From Croceivirga lutea (GTDB lineage Bacteria > Bacteroidota > Bacteroidia > Flavobacteriales > Flavobacteriaceae): 64,000 nt of DNA. The stretch lies in contig NZ_JACJUK010000001.1 of the NCBI RefSeq assembly GCF_014235875.1, positions 248,001-312,000 on the forward strand, read 5' to 3'. Positions 8,760 through 16,768 of the stretch are shown here, in pieces. Both the position numbers and the translations under genes were made by a program. The notes under the pieces were generated by a model that saw only the letters and a program-made list of their open reading frames with translations, was not told the origin of the DNA and searched no databases. The stretch's first letter is position 1. Every line of letters begins with the position of its first letter.

Positions 8760-11657
8760 TTAATAATTGATAAATATCCATCCGTCTATTGGTGCTGTAC
8801 CATTGGCAAGGTCAATGACATAGTAATACGAACCGGCAGGTAATTTTGTTGAGAAATCTTTGTAATACCCTTCCCAATCATTTTGATATCCAGTTGCACT
8901 AAAAACTTCATGTCCGTATCTATTAAATACTTTAACAATTGCATCTGGAAATTCATCAACAGCTCTAATCACCCAAGTATCATTAATACCATCACCGTTT
9001 GGAGTAAAAGCTTCAGCAGGTGTTAACTTACCAATACTACAATCTGATGTAGGTAAAGGCTGACCTCCAATTGATTCACAATCATTGTTTGGGTCGGTAC
9101 CGTCAATAGCCTCCTGGTTGTCACTAATGCCATCTCCGTCAGAATCAGTATTGTTTGGGTTAGTTCCCATATCTAATTCTTCTTGGTTGGTAAGTCCATC
9201 TCCATCACAATCAGAACTTCCTAAAGGTGTGCCATTAACCGAATCACAATCATTTACAGGGTCAGTGTTATCGATAACTTCTTGACCATCTTGAACTCCA
9301 TCTCCGTCAGAATCAGGATTATTTGGGTCTGTACCAAGGTCAATTTCCTCATCATTTGTTAATCCGTCAGCATCACAATCAGAGTTTCCTAGCGGTGTTC
9401 CACCATTGGATTCACATACGTTCGTAGGATTTGTATTATCGATAACTTCTTGTCCGTCTTCAATACCGTCACCGTCAGAATCAGGATTGTTTGGGTCTGT
9501 ACCTAGAGCAATCTCTTCATCATTAGATAATCCATCATTATCGCAGTCAGATGCTCCAACAGGTGTTCCCCCTACAGAATCACAATCATTTACAGGATTA
9601 GTATTATCAATAACTTCTTGTCCGTCTTCAATACCATCTCCATCAGAATCTGGCGCGTTAGGATTTGTACCAAGGGCAATTTCCTCGTCATTTGTTAATC
9701 CGTCAGCATCACAATCAGAGTTTCCTAACGGTGTACCATCAACAGATTCACAGTCGTTATTCGGGTCAGTTTCGTCTTCAGCTTCTTGACCGTCTGAGAT
9801 ACCATCATCATCAGAATCAATATCTGTTGGGTTGGTAATAGTTCCGTTAGGATTATTTGGCGTAGAAGGATTATCAATTCCGGTAGTTTCTTCACCATAG
9901 GTTAAACCATCACCATCACAATCAGAATCTAACCATATTGGGTTTGAAATTACCTCGTCACCAGTTATTCCGTTATCAACACATGGATTAGTTGGTTCAG
10001 GGTCATCACTATTGGGAGTTCCATCCCCATCATCATCTGGGTCGGTAACTGAGAAAGAAACAACAGCGGTAGCACAAATAGCAGCGCCACTTTCATCATT
10101 ACAAACTTGGTATTCAACAGTCACAGTAGCCCCAGCTTCGCCAGAGGTAGGCGTATAAGTTAACTCTCCTGTATTGGCATCAAAATTTACCGTACCAGCG
10201 GCAGAGCCGTTACCAGTATCGCTTAAAGAAGTAGTACCTAGATTGTTGGTATCAGAATTCGTTAAGAAATCATCGTTGGCAAGAATAACAACAACTTGCG
10301 CATTGCCAGCAGCTGCAGAAGCACTATCTGCCGTTGCCGTAGGTGTAGTAGGATTAGCATCACTATCATCAGGATTACCATCTCCATCGGTATCGTTATC
10401 ATAAGGGTCGGTACCAGCACTATCTTCGTCACCATTGTTTAAGCCATCGCCATCACAATCGGCCGCGGCCCAAACCGTATTACCACTATCATACCCCGTA
10501 TAACCCACAGCTTGTGCTGGTAGACAAGGGTCGTTAGGGTCAATATCTACGCTATTGGGAATACCATCGCCATCATCATCTGGGTCGGTTACAGAGACTG
10601 AAATAGTTGCATTATCACAAATATTGCTACCACTAGCATCATTACAAACTTGATAAATACCAGTTACAGTATTTCCTGCCTCACCAGAAGTTGGTGTATA
10701 ATTAACTTGGCCTGTAGATGCATCGTAATTAAAGCTACCACTAGCCGTTCCACCAATGAATGTTACCGTGGTATTTCCAAGGTTGTTTGTATCAGAATTT
10801 AATAGATAGTCATCGTTGCCAAGAATATCATAACTACCGGAAACGCCAGAAAATCCATTTCCAAAATCATTGTTAGCAGTTGGTTGATTTGGATTTGGGT
10901 CGTTACCATTAGGATTACCATCTCCATCGGTATCACCATCACAAAAATCTGGAACACCATCGTTATCAGTATCAACATTATCATCGCCACCAGGACATAT
11001 ATCGTTATTATCATCTATACCATCGTTATCAGAATCTACAACTGAAATTGCATTTAAGGTGACCGAAATTTGAATAGACTCAAAGTTTCCTGAACCACCT
11101 GAATTGTTACCAGGGTACAATTCAAGCGTTTCAAAAGTATTTGTTGCCGTAAATTGAATTGTTTGGGTACCCCAAGTATTCTGATTAATACCATTTACGG
11201 TTTGTATGGTTCCTGTGCCAACTCTATATCTAAATAAGTCGTTAAATATAGGAGAGTATTGCGTAGATTGGGAAGTTAAGGTGTATAGTTGTAATTCATA
11301 CAGCACACCCGGAACAAGTCCAGTCATTGTGGTTCCTACAATTTCTTCAGTACCAGATGGTCCTAAATCACGTAGTGAAATCCAATTGGTATGACCATTT
11401 GGTGGTAAGGGTAGTGGTGCGCCCAACCAAGGAGTTCCACCACCACTAGTACCTGAAGCTGCTGCTGTATTTCTATCAGAAACGTCTGGCGTACCTAAAA
11501 TTACGTTCCAGCCCGGAGGTGCACATATTGCACAATTAGCACTTCCATCAGAGGCAGGTATAGACTGCGCATTACTGGTATACATACCTCCAAATAGTAA
11601 AATAAGAAAGAAGGATAATAAATGGTCTTTAAAGAGATGACCGTAGTTTTGGTTCAT
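8760..11657 (-). CDS. Large secreted adhesin with TSP3 repeats and type B gliding/T9SS C-terminal domain
   Basis: A 965-residue cell-surface protein. Residues 1-31 are a signal peptide ending SNAQS. An N-terminal beta-domain (~32-200) is followed by alternating thrombospondin type 3 Ca-binding repeats (DSDNDGIDD-type) and two Ig-like beta modules (~265-360, ~440-540). Four 56-residue repeats follow (633-856), then the type B C-terminal sorting domain (874-965) with LTPAEAFTPNGDGINDTW and KVFNRYGHEVF, as in SprB-like CHU_C proteins. Export is expected through T9SS with help from the adjacent PorP/SprF-like protein. The repeats suggest a Ca-stiffened stalk; the binding partner is unknown. ATG start at 11657. 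Confidence 0.88.
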   Translation of the reverse strand: MNQNYGHLFKDHLLSFFLILLFGGMYTSNAQSIPASDGSANCAICAPPGWNVILGTPDVSDRNTAAASGTSGGGTPWLGAPLPLPPNGHTNWISLRDLGPSGTEEIVGTTMTGLVPGVLYELQLYTLTSQSTQYSPIFNDLFRYRVGTGTIQTVNGINQNTWGTQTIQFTATNTFETLELYPGNNSGGSGNFESIQISVTLNAISVVDSDNDGIDDNNDICPGGDDNVDTDNDGVPDFCDGDTDGDGNPNGNDPNPNQPTANNDFGNGFSGVSGSYDILGNDDYLLNSDTNNLGNTTVTFIGGTASGSFNYDASTGQVNYTPTSGEAGNTVTGIYQVCNDASGSNICDNATISVSVTDPDDDGDGIPNSVDIDPNDPCLPAQAVGYTGYDSGNTVWAAADCDGDGLNNGDEDSAGTDPYDNDTDGDGNPDDSDANPTTPTATADSASAAAGNAQVVVILANDDFLTNSDTNNLGTTSLSDTGNGSAAGTVNFDANTGELTYTPTSGEAGATVTVEYQVCNDESGAAICATAVVSFSVTDPDDDGDGTPNSDDPEPTNPCVDNGITGDEVISNPIWLDSDCDGDGLTYGEETTGIDNPSTPNNPNGTITNPTDIDSDDDGISDGQEAEDETDPNNDCESVDGTPLGNSDCDADGLTNDEEIALGTNPNAPDSDGDGIEDGQEVIDNTNPVNDCDSVGGTPVGASDCDNDGLSNDEEIALGTDPNNPDSDGDGIEDGQEVIDNTNPTNVCESNGGTPLGNSDCDADGLTNDEEIDLGTDPNNPDSDGDGVQDGQEVIDNTDPVNDCDSVNGTPLGSSDCDGDGLTNQEELDMGTNPNNTDSDGDGISDNQEAIDGTDPNNDCESIGGQPLPTSDCSIGKLTPAEAFTPNGDGINDTWVIRAVDEFPDAIVKVFNRYGHEVFSATGYQNDWEGYYKDFSTKLPAGSYYYVIDLANGTAPIDGWIFINY
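9090..9761 (-). repeat. Four tandem 168-bp TSP3-type repeats inside the adhesin
   Basis: Four in-frame copies of a 56-codon unit, each with a GTPxGxSDCDxDGLTNDEE core and an NPDSDGDGxxDGQEVID core, are followed by a partial fifth copy (17 residues) that leads into the sorting domain. Two conserved Cys per unit and Asp-rich loops fit Ca binding. The DNA copies are clearly related but diverged, so this is an old tandem expansion. Confidence 0.85.
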
Positions 11658-11861
11658 GTTTGTTGATTTAAAGTTTTGTTAGCGTTTGAAGTTTTAGAAA
11701 AACACTATGCTTTTCACTAGCTATTAAAACTTTTAACCTCTTAAAACATTATCTTAACTTACATCAATGTTCTAAACCATAAATATGCAGTTCTAACCTT
11801 ATAGTTTGTTGTTCTCAACGGTGTAGTAAAATTTGAAAGATTGGGTAATGTTCATGAAAAT

Positions 11862-12584
11862 TTAGATTAGGAGAACCTTTTCAAATAACTTTTCTTTAAA
11901 GCTTTTACCAATTGGAATTTCTATTTCATCAAGCATTAAAGAATCATTTTTTATACCAGTTATGCTTCTAGAATTAACGATAAATCCTCTATGTACTCTT
12001 ACAAAATAGTTGCCAAGTTTTTCGATGATATCATTTAAGCTACATCTAACCAATTTTTTGGAGCCATCTTTCAAGAATATTTCTATGTAAACATGCGCAC
12101 TTTTAACATAAATAATATCATCAAAACCTATTTTAGAAAAAACACCATCAGATTTTAAAAAAAGTGCATCATTAATAAGCAAGTTTTCATCTTCAACACT
12201 ACCAGTTATTTTTGCGTAATTGTAAAGTGCAAGTTCTACCGCCGTATAAAGCTCGTTTTTGGTAAAAGGCTTTACTAAATACGCTTGCGGATTAACTTTT
12301 TTAGCCTCATCTACCGTTAAAGAATCTACGTTGGAACTTAGAAATAGAAAAGGAAAATCATAATCATCCTGAATTTTTTTACCAAGGTCAATTCCACTTT
12401 TTTGACCTGATAATTGAATGTCTAAAATCGCAATATCTGGTTTTTTCAATTTAATAGCTGCTAAAGCATCGGTATAATTTAATACCGGTTCAAAAACTTC
12501 ATAACCTAATGCCGTTAGGTTTTTGCAAATAGATTCAGCTATAAGAATTTCATCTTCAACTACTAAGATTGAAACTTTGTCCAT
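11862..12584 (-). CDS. LytTR-family response regulator
   Basis: A 240-residue DNA-binding response regulator. Receiver domain ~1-125: acidic pocket Glu10-Asp11, phospho-acceptor Asp55 in IAILDIQL, switch Ser83/84 and Lys105 in YLVKPF. LytTR DNA-binding domain ~140-240, with the typical IIYVKSAHVYIEIFL and FVRVHRGFIVNSRSI segments. It is the likely partner of the HisKA_2 kinase at 5661 and, by position upstream of the adhesin and PorP-like genes, a candidate regulator of them. No direct-repeat LytTR sites could be assigned confidently in the 204-base spacer before the adhesin. Confidence 0.9.
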   Translation of the reverse strand: MDKVSILVVEDEILIAESICKNLTALGYEVFEPVLNYTDALAAIKLKKPDIAILDIQLSGQKSGIDLGKKIQDDYDFPFLFLSSNVDSLTVDEAKKVNPQAYLVKPFTKNELYTAVELALYNYAKITGSVEDENLLINDALFLKSDGVFSKIGFDDIIYVKSAHVYIEIFLKDGSKKLVRCSLNDIIEKLGNYFVRVHRGFIVNSRSITGIKNDSLMLDEIEIPIGKSFKEKLFEKVLLI

Positions 12585-12863
12585 GATTTAGTGTTTAACG
12601 TATTAGAAGGCGAGTAAAAATATAACGAATAGACATTAAAATGCTATGCTATTTAAATAAAATTGAGTCAATGCAATAAGATGACACTATATTTAGAAAG
12701 TAATTAATGTTTCTAAATAATTAAATAGATATGTTTAAAATTCGTTTAAAAGCTATGAATAGGGGCATAATTAGAATATAAAATCTAATCAATAAATGAG
12801 TTCGATTTAGTACTCTTTGAGATGAAAAACTTGGTTGCTTACCCTGTTTACTTTTTGTTGAGA
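12585..12863. other. AT-rich non-coding region upstream of the response regulator
   Basis: No open frame of protein-like content. It should hold the minus-strand promoter of the response regulator, but no exact TAnnTTTG match was found. The stretch 12780-12863 contains no hairpin. It leads into the tRNA-like 3' end at 12864. Confidence 0.35.
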
Positions 12864-12877
12864 CCCTATTTCTCCGC
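12864..12877 (+). repeat. Near-copy of the tRNA-Ser 3' end (possible att site remnant)
   Basis: CCCTATTTCTCCGC matches positions 1550-1563 of the tRNA-Ser 3' end (CCCTCTTTCTCCGC) at 13 of 14 bases and on the same strand. No other part of a tRNA is present here. A terminator-like hairpin follows at once, as after a real tRNA. Direct repeats of a tRNA 3' end are the usual scar of tRNA-targeted integration. Confidence 0.4.
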
Positions 12878-12918
12878 ATAAAAGGCTTTACAAATATTTG
12901 TGAAGCCTTATTTTATGC
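12876..12918. terminator. Strong hairpin, terminator-like on both strands
   Basis: AAGGCTTTACAAAT (12882-12895) pairs with ATTTGTGAAGCCTT (12896-12909) with a single wobble pair, and GCAT/ATGC flanks extend it. T-rich sequence follows on the plus strand and A-rich sequence precedes it. No plus-strand gene lies upstream in its present place, which fits its having belonged to a tRNA transcript before an insertion. Confidence 0.55.
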
Positions 12919-12942
12919 ATTTATTTTACAAAAAAATACTAC

Positions 12943-14133
12943 ATGCCAGGATTCGAGCTTTTCGGTGATTTAGAGAAAAAACAAGTGCAAGATGTTCTTG
13001 ATAACGGGGTTTTAATGCGTTACGGTTTTGATGCAATGCGTAATAACCATTGGAAAGCTCTAGAACTAGAAAAGGCCATAGGAGAACGAATGCAAAGTAC
13101 TTATGTTCATACGGTTAGTAGTGGAACGGCTGCATTAACGGTAGCCTTAGCAAGTGCGGGTATTGGTGCTGGTGATGAAGTAATTATGCCCACATTTACT
13201 TTTGTTGCAAGTTTTGAATCTATTCTAGCTATTGGAGCTATACCTATTTTAGTAGATATTGATGATACATTAACCCTTAAGCCCGAAGCGGTAGAAAAAG
13301 CAATAACCGAAAAGACAAAAGTGGTTATGCCGGTTCATATGTGTGGTTCTATGGCCAATTTATCTGCTTTAAAAACCATTTGTAAGAAACATAACTTGCT
13401 GCTTTTAGAAGATGCGTGCCAAGCAATCGGAGGAAGTTACCAAGGTAAACCTTTGGGTAGTATAGGAGACTTAGGTTGTTTCTCTTTTGATTATGTTAAA
13501 ACAATTACTTGTGGAGAGGGTGGAGCGTTAATTACAAATGAAAAAACCTATTATGAAAACGCTCATATGTATGCTGACCATGGGCATGACCATATTGGAA
13601 ATAATAGGGGAGCAGAGGCGCATCCGTTTTTAGGTTATAATTTTAGAATATCAGAGTTGAATGCTGCTGTAGGTTGCGCTCAAATTGAGCGTTTAGACGA
13701 GTTTTTAGCTATACAAGAACGTAATTATACTATTCTGAGAAATGCCTTAGAAGCGGTTACTAATTTACAATTTAGAACAGTGCCTGAAGGTGGTGTTGAA
13801 AACTATTCTTTTTTAAATTTCTTTCTAAAAGATGAAGAAACAGCGCGCATTGGACACCAAGCACTTTCTAATGCTGGAATTGATGCCTGCTTTTATTGGT
13901 TTGATAATAACTGGCACTATTATAGAAAATGGGAACATTTAACTAGCAAAATTTCGTTAGGAAAATTGCCTAAAGAGGTTCTTGAGCAACTACCTGATTA
14001 CAACACTTCAGATTTTTCTGTTTCTGACCATTGGATGGGTAGAAACATCTCTTGTCTAATAAAAATTGGTTGGACCGAAGAAGAAGTACAGCAAAGAGCT
14101 CAAAAAATGAAAACGGTATTAAGTAACTTGTAA
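12943..14133 (+). CDS. kdnA: KdnA-like PLP aminotransferase (8-amino-3,8-dideoxy-manno-octulosonate transaminase)
   Basis: A 396-residue DegT/DnrJ/EryC1/StrS sugar aminotransferase. KdnA uses PLP and glutamate to aminate 8-keto-Kdo, giving 8-amino-Kdo for lipid A/LPS inner core in Shewanella. The resemblance to KdnA is close along the whole length: MPGFELFG start, VSSGTAAL, PVHMCGSMA, LLEDACQAIGGSY with Asp157, PLP Lys186 in SFDYVKTITCGEGGA, the HGHDHIG..RGAE.HP block and FYWFDNNWHY. These exceed general DegT conservation. KdnB, the oxidase that makes its substrate, is not in the window. It converges with ribB, 8 bases between the stops. The family is certain; the KdnA assignment is likely. 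Confidence 0.8.
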   Translation: MPGFELFGDLEKKQVQDVLDNGVLMRYGFDAMRNNHWKALELEKAIGERMQSTYVHTVSSGTAALTVALASAGIGAGDEVIMPTFTFVASFESILAIGAIPILVDIDDTLTLKPEAVEKAITEKTKVVMPVHMCGSMANLSALKTICKKHNLLLLEDACQAIGGSYQGKPLGSIGDLGCFSFDYVKTITCGEGGALITNEKTYYENAHMYADHGHDHIGNNRGAEAHPFLGYNFRISELNAAVGCAQIERLDEFLAIQERNYTILRNALEAVTNLQFRTVPEGGVENYSFLNFFLKDEETARIGHQALSNAGIDACFYWFDNNWHYYRKWEHLTSKISLGKLPKEVLEQLPDYNTSDFSVSDHWMGRNISCLIKIGWTEEEVQQRAQKMKTVLSNL

Positions 14134-14141
14134 AGAAGCAC

Positions 14142-15284
14142 TTAATAACCTACATACGCTACAATTTCTAAACCATAACCCACCATACCAACGCGTCTTG
14201 TTTGTTGAGAATTGGAGAGTAATTTTATTTTTGAAATGTTTAGGTCGTGCAGTATTTGTGCGCCAATACCAAAATCTTTTGCGTCCATTTCAATTTTTGG
14301 CGCTTCATGTACTCCTTGTTTTTGAATGTCTTTAAACTCTGCTAAGCGACTTAATAAGTTAGACCCTTTTTGACTTTGGTTAATAAATACCATAGCACTT
14401 TTAGGTTCACTATTGATGGCTTCAAACATAGCCTTTAGTTGCTTGTCAGGGTTTTTGGTTAACGTTCCAAGAATATCATTATTAACAAGCGTTGAGTTAA
14501 TTCTTGTAAGTACGGGCTCATCACTATTCCAGCTACCTTTAGTAAGTGCAATGTGCACTTCATCATTTGTAGTTTGCTTGTATGCACGTAACCTAAAATC
14601 ACCAAAGCGAGTACTGATGGTAAAGTCTTCTTTTTTGTCAATTAAGCTATCGTGCTCCATTCGGTAAGCCACTAAATCTTCTATTGACACTAATTTTAAA
14701 TTGAATTTTTTGGCTACAGTGACTAACTCTGGTAAGCGAGCCATTGTGCCATCTTCATTCATGATTTCAACAATAACTCCAGCAGGTTTTAAGCCAGCTA
14801 ATCGAGCAAAATCAATGGCTGCTTCTGTATGGCCAGTTCGTCTTAACACACCGCCCTCTTTGGCAATTAGAGGAAAAATATGGCCAGGTCTTGCTAACTC
14901 GTGAGGTTTACAACCATCATCAGTTAGTGCTAAAACGGTTTTGGCTCTATCTGCAGCTGAAATACCTGTGGTTACTCCTTTACCTCTTAAATCAACAGAT
15001 ACGGTAAATGCGGTTTCTAGAGGGTCAGAATTGTGGGTTACCATTTTATGTAATCCTAACGAATTACATCTACCTTCAGTTAATGGTGCACAGATTAAAC
15101 CACGACCATGGGTAGCCATAAAATTTATCATTTCAGGAGTAACCAACTCGGCTGCGGCCAAAAAATCACCTTCATTTTCTCTGTTTTCATCATCAACTAC
15201 AATTATCACTTTTCCTTGACGAATATCTTCTATGGCTTCTTCAATAGTATTGAGCTGTATTTTATGTTCAGCTATTTTACTCAT
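14142..15284 (-). CDS. ribB: RibB (3,4-dihydroxy-2-butanone-4-phosphate synthase) fused to a degenerate GTP cyclohydrolase II-like domain
   Basis: A 380-residue riboflavin-pathway enzyme. The N-terminal RibB domain (~1-200) is intact: DDENRENEGD (31-40), the THGRGLIC loop, HxxD-type and RRTGHTEAA motifs. It converts ribulose-5-P to the four-carbon riboflavin precursor. The C-terminal half (~205-380) follows the RibA fold, but the zinc site of GTP cyclohydrolase II (HSECLTGD and CDCG) is absent: the matching segment reads VHIALTKGSWNSDEP and has no Cys. GRGIGL is replaced by QKGSNLL. It therefore probably lacks cyclohydrolase activity, like the RibBX variant known in Proteobacteria. The start is set at 15284 (MSKIAEHKIQ), overlapping the lptF/G stop by 8 bases. 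Confidence 0.88.
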   Translation of the reverse strand: MSKIAEHKIQLNTIEEAIEDIRQGKVIIVVDDENRENEGDFLAAAELVTPEMINFMATHGRGLICAPLTEGRCNSLGLHKMVTHNSDPLETAFTVSVDLRGKGVTTGISAADRAKTVLALTDDGCKPHELARPGHIFPLIAKEGGVLRRTGHTEAAIDFARLAGLKPAGVIVEIMNEDGTMARLPELVTVAKKFNLKLVSIEDLVAYRMEHDSLIDKKEDFTISTRFGDFRLRAYKQTTNDEVHIALTKGSWNSDEPVLTRINSTLVNNDILGTLTKNPDKQLKAMFEAINSEPKSAMVFINQSQKGSNLLSRLAEFKDIQKQGVHEAPKIEMDAKDFGIGAQILHDLNISKIKLLSNSQQTRRVGMVGYGLEIVAYVGY

Positions 15285-16767
15285 CTGACGTTTTCTTTTT
15301 TCTTTTAAAAATACTGGTAATTCTATCAAATACATTACCTATACTCATAAGGCCTTTGTCGTTGGTTGCCCTACGGGTTAGAATAATACTAAACGGAAAC
15401 ATAATTAACGTTGCAAACCATGCACCTAGAGCAGGCTCCATGTTTCCTTTTTTTGCATAATTCTCAGCAAAAACTCCCAAAAAATAATAGCCTAGAAATA
15501 ACAATATAGCCACTACCATTGGTAAGCCAATTCCTCCTTTTCTAATAATTGCGCCTAAGGGTGCACCTACAAAGAATAGTATAATGCATGAAAATGCTAA
15601 GGCGAATTTTTTATGTAATGATAAAATGTGACGGTTATAAATTTCGTATCGCTTATTAAGTTCAGTTTTCTTACTTCTAATGGTATTCAAAATATTAGTT
15701 ACTGAATTTTTTGCGTTTGTTAAGCTTTGAGACCGCTGCCATTCTGGTAAAATTGACAACAAATCTTTTGTCTGAGTAGCGGTAGTGTCTTCAATTTTAT
15801 TTAACGCTTTTGCGACTTTTTGAGAGGGTTTTAGTTGAATACTATCTTTTTCTTTAGCTACGGGGAATGCCCCCATTCTGGCAGTTATATTTTTAGAAAA
15901 GGCATTTACCTGATTCACATTATTATCGTAAAGTGAATCAATATCTTTTCGTAATCGAGAAACATTTTTCATTTTATCTGTAGTAACATCAGACTCCGCT
16001 TCTAGGTCTTGGTTGTTTAAATCAGAAATATCAATGTTTTTGATGTAGGTTTCAAATTCAGACTTGGCAAAAGGATGCTTTCGTTGATTTTTAGAGGAAG
16101 AAGAACGTATTTCTTCATAGTAATACCCATTATTTAAAACCAAAGAAATTAAATCAGAATCTTCACTACTTACCAATTCACCATCTTTAGCTTTAATAAC
16201 GGTTTTATTAATTGATTTTTCTTTTTGGTGAATAATAACATCTTCTAGAAATTGGTCTTTATCCCCAGATTTTTTACTAACCTTCATATTCATATCCGTA
16301 CCTTCAATATCACTAAAAACGCCTTCGACAATAACCGCCGCTGGTTTTACTTTAGCGATATTCTTACGCATATTATAAATCTTTTGCTCAGAAATAGGTA
16401 TTACGTTATTTGCAAGAAAGAAGGTGCCAATACCCAGTAAGGTTACAAAAACAACTATACTTCTCATGGCTTTCTGTAAAGAAATTCCGGAAGCTTTCAT
16501 GGCTGCGAATTCATAATTCTCAGCAAATGTTCCAAAGGTTAAAATTGAAGAAAGTAAAACCGTTAAGGGCAGTACTTTATCTATAAGTGTAGGGGTATAG
16601 TAAAGCAAAAACTTGCCAATAATTAGCAAGTCTAAATCTTTACCAGCCAAGTCGTCTATAAAAAGCCAAATGGTCTGAAATATAAATATGACCATTAATA
16701 TGGCAAACGAGCTAAAGAAATTATATAGAAAACGCGATAAAACGTATCGGTCAATTATGGGCAGCAC
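15277..16767 (-). CDS. LptF/LptG-family permease (LPS transport)
   Basis: A 496-residue inner-membrane subunit of the YjgP/YjgQ family, which with LptB2C extracts LPS and passes it to LptA. There are three N-terminal membrane helices (~10-33, 50-75, 97-120), a long charged periplasmic beta-jellyroll-like region (~130-385) and three C-terminal helices (~390-475). The N-terminal signature LDRYVLSRFL-like start and FAENYEFAAMKASGISL, the coupling-helix segment, are clear. The periplasmic part is longer than in E. coli (360-366 residues in total there), as is usual in Bacteroidota. It starts one base after the lolA stop and overlaps ribB. LptF versus LptG cannot be decided. Confidence 0.9.
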   Translation of the reverse strand: MLPIIDRYVLSRFLYNFFSSFAILMVIFIFQTIWLFIDDLAGKDLDLLIIGKFLLYYTPTLIDKVLPLTVLLSSILTFGTFAENYEFAAMKASGISLQKAMRSIVVFVTLLGIGTFFLANNVIPISEQKIYNMRKNIAKVKPAAVIVEGVFSDIEGTDMNMKVSKKSGDKDQFLEDVIIHQKEKSINKTVIKAKDGELVSSEDSDLISLVLNNGYYYEEIRSSSSKNQRKHPFAKSEFETYIKNIDISDLNNQDLEAESDVTTDKMKNVSRLRKDIDSLYDNNVNQVNAFSKNITARMGAFPVAKEKDSIQLKPSQKVAKALNKIEDTTATQTKDLLSILPEWQRSQSLTNAKNSVTNILNTIRSKKTELNKRYEIYNRHILSLHKKFALAFSCIILFFVGAPLGAIIRKGGIGLPMVVAILLFLGYYFLGVFAENYAKKGNMEPALGAWFATLIMFPFSIILTRRATNDKGLMSIGNVFDRITSIFKRKKKTSDE

Positions 16768-16768
16768 G

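Noticed and set aside
8737-8781. Upstream start for the PorP-like protein (15 extra residues)
   Set aside because: It would place a non-signal leader before a good signal peptide and overlap the adhesin end.
9090-9761. Repeat array as CRISPR or intergenic repeat
   Set aside because: The 168-bp repeats are contiguous, in frame and encode TSP3 units; there are no spacers.
9085-10404. Several plus-strand open frames across the adhesin gene
   Set aside because: They mirror the Asp-rich repeats on the opposite strand, have repetitive Ser/Pro composition and no features of their own.
12864-12918. A second tRNA gene ending at 12877
   Set aside because: No acceptor 5' strand, D-arm, anticodon arm or T-arm precedes the 14-base match; only the 3' end is present.
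14142-15284. Bifunctional RibBA with active GTP cyclohydrolase II
   Set aside because: The zinc-binding cysteines and GRGIGL-type residues of GTP cyclohydrolase II are absent, so only the RibB activity is supported.
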